From contig DBAU01000109.1 in NCBI GenBank assembly GCA_002291845.1, positions 1-8,556 on the forward strand: a stretch of 8,556 nucleotides of DNA. Direction: 5' to 3'. The position numbers and the translations under genes were made by a program. The number at the start of each line of letters is the position of its first letter. Positions within the stretch are counted from its first letter, which is position 1. This document shows, in pieces, positions 5,610 through 8,556 of the stretch. This DNA is from Alphaproteobacteria bacterium UBA1002. GTDB lineage: Bacteria > Pseudomonadota > Alphaproteobacteria > Rickettsiales > UBA998. Under the pieces are notes generated by a model. It saw only the letters and a program-made list of their open reading frames with translations, was not told the DNA's origin and ran no database searches.

Positions 5610-8111
5610 CTATCCAACGGCATACGCGCGGTAATCGACTGATGCGCTGCTGTCATGTACCGTTTGCATATCGGCCTGCGATGCCTGAACCTGTTGAGGT
5701 TTGTCTGATTTTAATTCTGCTGACCATGGAGCATTCAGACCGTAATATGCTTCACGGTAGGAGGGATACTCCGTGTCAGCCGGGCGTTTTACTTTAGCCT
5801 CGGATGGCTCAAGCGCGAGAAGTGCATTATTCAGCGCGGTGGCATCCTTTGCAAGGGCAAGCGGTAACACACTGCCAAAACCCAGTTCCTTGAGGCGGCG
5901 TGCAGGGGCACCCAGATCAAAAACCACCGGATAAATACCATAACGCAGCGCAATGGAAAGCGTGTAAGAATAGGTCTCGGGCCAGACGCTTGGAATGAGT
6001 ACCAGATGCGGCTGATGCTCACGCAACAACCCTTCAATCTCGTCCTCCTGATAGGCTCCGCTGATGGTCATGTTAGGAAGCACGGAAGCATGAAGTTGGC
6101 TGTTCTCGCTATGGCCAATCAAGATAAAGCGAATGGGGAGTTCGCGCTCCTGCGCATCCCGGGCCAGAGAGACAAGTACGTGGGAGCCTTTTGCGGCCGT
6201 GAGCTCACCAAAAACGGCCACGCGAAGCTCTTCATTCTGGGTAGGTGCTGGACGGGTGAGGAGTGGCGCATCGCTGAAGCGTTCGGCATGTGGGCGGATG
6301 ATATAAGTCGCCTCTGGTACATAGCGGTTCATGCGTTCGCTGACATCCGCGTCAGGTACAAACACGCGCCGTGCCCCACGCAGCAATCGCGCATGATGCA
6401 GTCGCCATTGCCAGACAGGCATGCCTTCTGCGTATGAAGACGTTTGCTCAATCAAACGCTCATATGCCGCAATTTCTGGCTCGCCATTGTAGAAATCATC
6501 TGCGCCGGTGAGGTGAACACGCGGGCAGATGGAGAAATAGTCGTGCAGCGTCACGTCATAACGAATATCCAGTGCGCTGGAAAGCTCCGTCAGGAAATCG
6601 ATGATGCGTAAGGGGAAACCAATCAGGTGATGAATGTGAATATGAGAAATACCCATCTCCAGCATGGCTTCAAAAAATGCATCGCGGTCATATTCCATGG
6701 AGAAATGCGCATTGGGCGTATGTGGCACTCCCAAATGGCCAAGCCGTATGCCAGCCCCTTCATGTTGTGATGGCTGTAGAAGGTATGTCCCGATATTTTC
6801 ACGCTGCAAGGCACGGCTCAGATCCTGTACATGGCGTTCGGTGCCTCCGCCACGGCTGTGATTGACCATCAGGATATTGATGTCATGTCCGGCATGCTTC
6901 AGTCTGGCGAGATCCAGACGTTGGCGCAGGGTACGTGCGGGATCCGTGCGGATGAAATCACGTAGCTGCGCGGCATAGTGCGGATAGCGCGTATTGATTT
7001 TCTTCAGTGATTGTTTTACCAGCCCTTGCTTTTCCGAGGTGAACACCACACCGCCGATATGCCGAACAAACACATCGCCAGCCAGGAGATGCTTCCAGCG
7101 ATGCTTGGCCGCACGCAGGCAAAAATCACTCTCTTCACCATACCCAAAGCCAAAGGTTTCTGCATCAAATACGCCCACATCGCGCAGGCAGCGCCGTTTG
7201 ATATACATGCAGAAATCGATAGCCGTAGGCAGCTCACATGAACGGCCGCGATTAATCTGTGATGCCAGACGATCAAGGGTTGCGTCATCCACCTCAAGTG
7301 GCATCTGATTATTATGCATGATGTAGGGATAGCTGCAAATTTCTGCATTGTTGGAAAAGGGCGTGACAGTTCCAATCGCATTGCTGGTATACGCATGACG
7401 GTAGAGACGGTCTAGCCAGTTGCCAAAGACTTCGGTATCGGAGTTGAGCAGCACCACATCCCGATCCCCATGAATCTGCATGGCCTTGTTAACTGTTTGT
7501 ACAAAGCCAATATTCTGTGGGTTCTCTATCAGCGTAAACCATTTGGCTTGCGCTAGCTCACGTAGCTTCATGCCCAATTGCGGATCGGGGCTTGCATCAT
7601 TAATGACAATCAGTTCAAAACGAGTTTCGCCTTCGGTGCATAGCGCTCGCCAGATGGCATTGAGTGCTTGTTCATAGGCCCCATAAATCGGCAGGATCAC
7701 ATCCACGCTGGCATCGTGGACAATGGCGCCAGCACGGCGGGCGGAATCAGGCAAGGCCGCAAATTGGGCGTCTGTGGGGGCGGTGGGCAGAGCCGCACGA
7801 AGTTGATCATTCTCCTCAGAAGGTTTCAAAAATGCATGCAGCCGCTCAGTGCCCATACGCCTACGGCGCCATTGATGATAGATGCGACTGTTGAGCAATA
7901 AATGCTCGAGCGATAGAAAAAAAACATCCGCCACGAGTAACCGCGCACGCTCTGGAACGGGTAGGGCACTGAGGCCCTTTAAAAAAAGCCCCCCCGCAGA
8001 TTTGATGGATTGCATCATCTGATAACGACGATGCCAGACCGGGCGAACGAGACGGCGAAACATAAAACTAACCCTGAAACGAGGCGCAAACATAACGTTT
8101 TGTGGCGCCAT
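5610..8111 (-). CDS. Two-domain glycosyltransferase, GT2 fused to GT4
   Basis: An 833-residue enzyme, probably cytoplasmic or membrane-associated, expected to add two sugars in surface polysaccharide or O-antigen assembly. Residues about 135-360 form the GT2 domain: VDVILPIYGAYEQAL (136-150), INDASPD (170-176), the nucleotide-sugar and metal motif NSDTEV (223-228), and GFGYGEESDFCLRA (321-334) with the likely catalytic base. Residues about 410-760 form the GT4 domain: ILMVNHSRGGGTERHV (413-428), HDYFSICPR (523-531), VFGELTAAKGSHVL (633-646), and the donor-site motif WPETYSYTLSIAL (710-722). The second Glu of the E-x7-E motif is Ile720 here (codon 5952-5954), so GT4 activity may be changed. 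The N-terminal 130 residues are basic with one hydrophobic stretch. The start is uncertain: ATG at 8111 has no ribosome-binding site, while ATG at 8063 (817 residues) follows an AGGG eight bases upstream. The sugars are not predictable. It lies 22 bases downstream of the recombinase gene and meets the convergent glucosaminidase gene with no gap. Confidence 0.93.
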   Translation of the reverse strand: MAPQNVMFAPRFRVSFMFRRLVRPVWHRRYQMMQSIKSAGGLFLKGLSALPVPERARLLVADVFFLSLEHLLLNSRIYHQWRRRRMGTERLHAFLKPSEENDQLRAALPTAPTDAQFAALPDSARRAGAIVHDASVDVILPIYGAYEQALNAIWRALCTEGETRFELIVINDASPDPQLGMKLRELAQAKWFTLIENPQNIGFVQTVNKAMQIHGDRDVVLLNSDTEVFGNWLDRLYRHAYTSNAIGTVTPFSNNAEICSYPYIMHNNQMPLEVDDATLDRLASQINRGRSCELPTAIDFCMYIKRRCLRDVGVFDAETFGFGYGEESDFCLRAAKHRWKHLLAGDVFVRHIGGVVFTSEKQGLVKQSLKKINTRYPHYAAQLRDFIRTDPARTLRQRLDLARLKHAGHDINILMVNHSRGGGTERHVQDLSRALQRENIGTYLLQPSQHEGAGIRLGHLGVPHTPNAHFSMEYDRDAFFEAMLEMGISHIHIHHLIGFPLRIIDFLTELSSALDIRYDVTLHDYFSICPRVHLTGADDFYNGEPEIAAYERLIEQTSSYAEGMPVWQWRLHHARLLRGARRVFVPDADVSERMNRYVPEATYIIRPHAERFSDAPLLTRPAPTQNEELRVAVFGELTAAKGSHVLVSLARDAQERELPIRFILIGHSENSQLHASVLPNMTISGAYQEDEIEGLLREHQPHLVLIPSVWPETYSYTLSIALRYGIYPVVFDLGAPARRLKELGFGSVLPLALAKDATALNNALLALEPSEAKVKRPADTEYPSYREAYYGLNAPWSAELKSDKPQQVQASQADMQTVHDSSASVDYRAYAVG

Positions 8112-8133
8112 TTGCCAAGCGAAATAGCAACGT

Positions 8134-8556
8134 TTACTGGGCTCTTCTCTTCGCCAGTGGATGAAGTGCCTTTACAATCTTTTGCAGGCGCTTACGGGAG
8201 ACGTGCGTATAGATTTGGGTGGTTGAGATATCGGCGTGTCCAAGCAGCTCTTGAATCACGCGAAGGTCTGCACCGCCCTCTAGAAGGTGGCTGGCAAAAG
8301 AGTGACGCAAGGCGTGCGGATGTACTTTCTCTTCCTCTATGCCACAGTCACGCGCTAATGCTTTGAGCAATTGCCCAAGCCGCTGACGAGTAAGATGTCC
8401 TTCGCGTGCGTGTGAGGGAAAAAGAAATGGTGAAAAACCGGTGCCTTCAATGAATACGCCTCGAATCGCCAGATAGGCTTCCAGCGCTAAAATGGCCTCG
8501 CGATGCAGTGGAGCAATGCGCTCGCGACCTCCTTTTCCAGTAACCAGCAGATAAGA
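8134..8556 (-). CDS. xerD: Site-specific tyrosine recombinase XerD-like, C-terminal catalytic part, truncated by window edge
   Basis: The - strand frame is open to the right edge, so the N-terminal part lies outside the window; 140 residues are visible. Xer recombinases resolve chromosome dimers at dif with a partner recombinase and FtsK. Seen (numbered in the fragment): the beta-hairpin with the active-site Lys, VTGKGGRER (5-13, Lys8); PHALRHSFASHLLEGGADLR with His81 and Arg84; LGHADISTTQIYTHV with His107 and the nucleophile Tyr116; and C-terminal HPLA. The first catalytic Arg must lie in the missing part. GGADLRVIQELLGH and HPLA favour XerD over XerC (XerC usually has GDLR and HPRA), but this is a judgement from the tail alone. 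The TTG at 8370 inside the frame is not a start. No disruption is seen, so it is most likely the chromosomal housekeeping enzyme rather than an integrase of a mobile element. Confidence 0.93.
   Translation of the reverse strand, partial: SYLLVTGKGGRERIAPLHREAILALEAYLAIRGVFIEGTGFSPFLFPSHAREGHLTRQRLGQLLKALARDCGIEEEKVHPHALRHSFASHLLEGGADLRVIQELLGHADISTTQIYTHVSRKRLQKIVKALHPLAKRRAQ

Noticed and set aside
8134..8370. A complete 78-residue recombinase-like gene starting with TTG at 8370
   Set aside because: The frame stays open to the window edge and the upstream residues match the Xer catalytic domain, so this is an internal codon of a truncated larger gene.
8134..8556. Tyrosine recombinase as a sign of an integrated mobile element at the right edge
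   Set aside because: The motifs and C-terminus fit a housekeeping XerD, there is no tRNA or direct repeat that would mark an attachment site, and the neighbours are not phage or plasmid genes.

Overview
The window most likely comes from an alphaproteobacterial chromosome of moderate GC content. Three things support this: an RpoD-type primary sigma factor C-terminus with alphaproteobacterial wording, a gene for the complex I accessory subunit NDUFA12 (known from Alphaproteobacteria and mitochondria), and a neighbouring DUF2155 gene with an MlaD gene between them. I see no insertion sequence, prophage block, CRISPR array, tRNA or rRNA. Most of the window reads as core-genome housekeeping and envelope genes, with two less ordinary large genes in the right half. 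The genus cannot be fixed from the sequence alone.

Layout, left to right. Bases 1-669 are the 3' part of rpoD (sigma regions 2.2 to 4.2), entering from the left edge and followed by a long stem-loop at 685-722. Two small two-helix membrane proteins of unknown function follow as a tight pair (782-1054, 1057-1251). A candidate promoter at 1354-1383 sits almost directly on the start codon of an NDUFA12 gene (1391-1750). That gene opens a compact four-gene run on the + strand: NDUFA12, mlaD (1768-2280), a DUF2155 secreted protein (2277-2987) and an M48 metalloprotease lipoprotein (2968-3792). The last three overlap one another. The run joins respiratory complex I biogenesis with outer-membrane lipid transport and envelope proteolysis.

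After a 176-base AT-richer gap containing an 11-base-arm dyad (3921-3947) lies a 546-residue protein (3969-5609). It has an N-terminal glucosaminidase-type peptidoglycan hydrolase domain, no signal peptide, a long low-complexity linker and one hydrophobic segment near the C-terminus. It meets, stop codon to stop codon with no base between, a convergent 833-residue glycosyltransferase (5610-8111, - strand). This enzyme fuses a GT2 domain to a GT4 domain and probably works in surface polysaccharide assembly. The right edge holds the C-terminal catalytic part of a XerD-like tyrosine recombinase (8134-8556, - strand), which lies just upstream of the glycosyltransferase and reads the same way.

The points most worth a second look are the architecture of the glucosaminidase protein, the dyad in front of it, the lost second glutamate of the GT4 E-x7-E motif, a likely leaderless NDUFA12 mRNA, a Pro-to-Thr change at a near-invariant RpoD position, and the apparent relatedness of the two small membrane proteins. 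I did not find a clearly new multi-gene system; the glucosaminidase protein is the best candidate for new biology.
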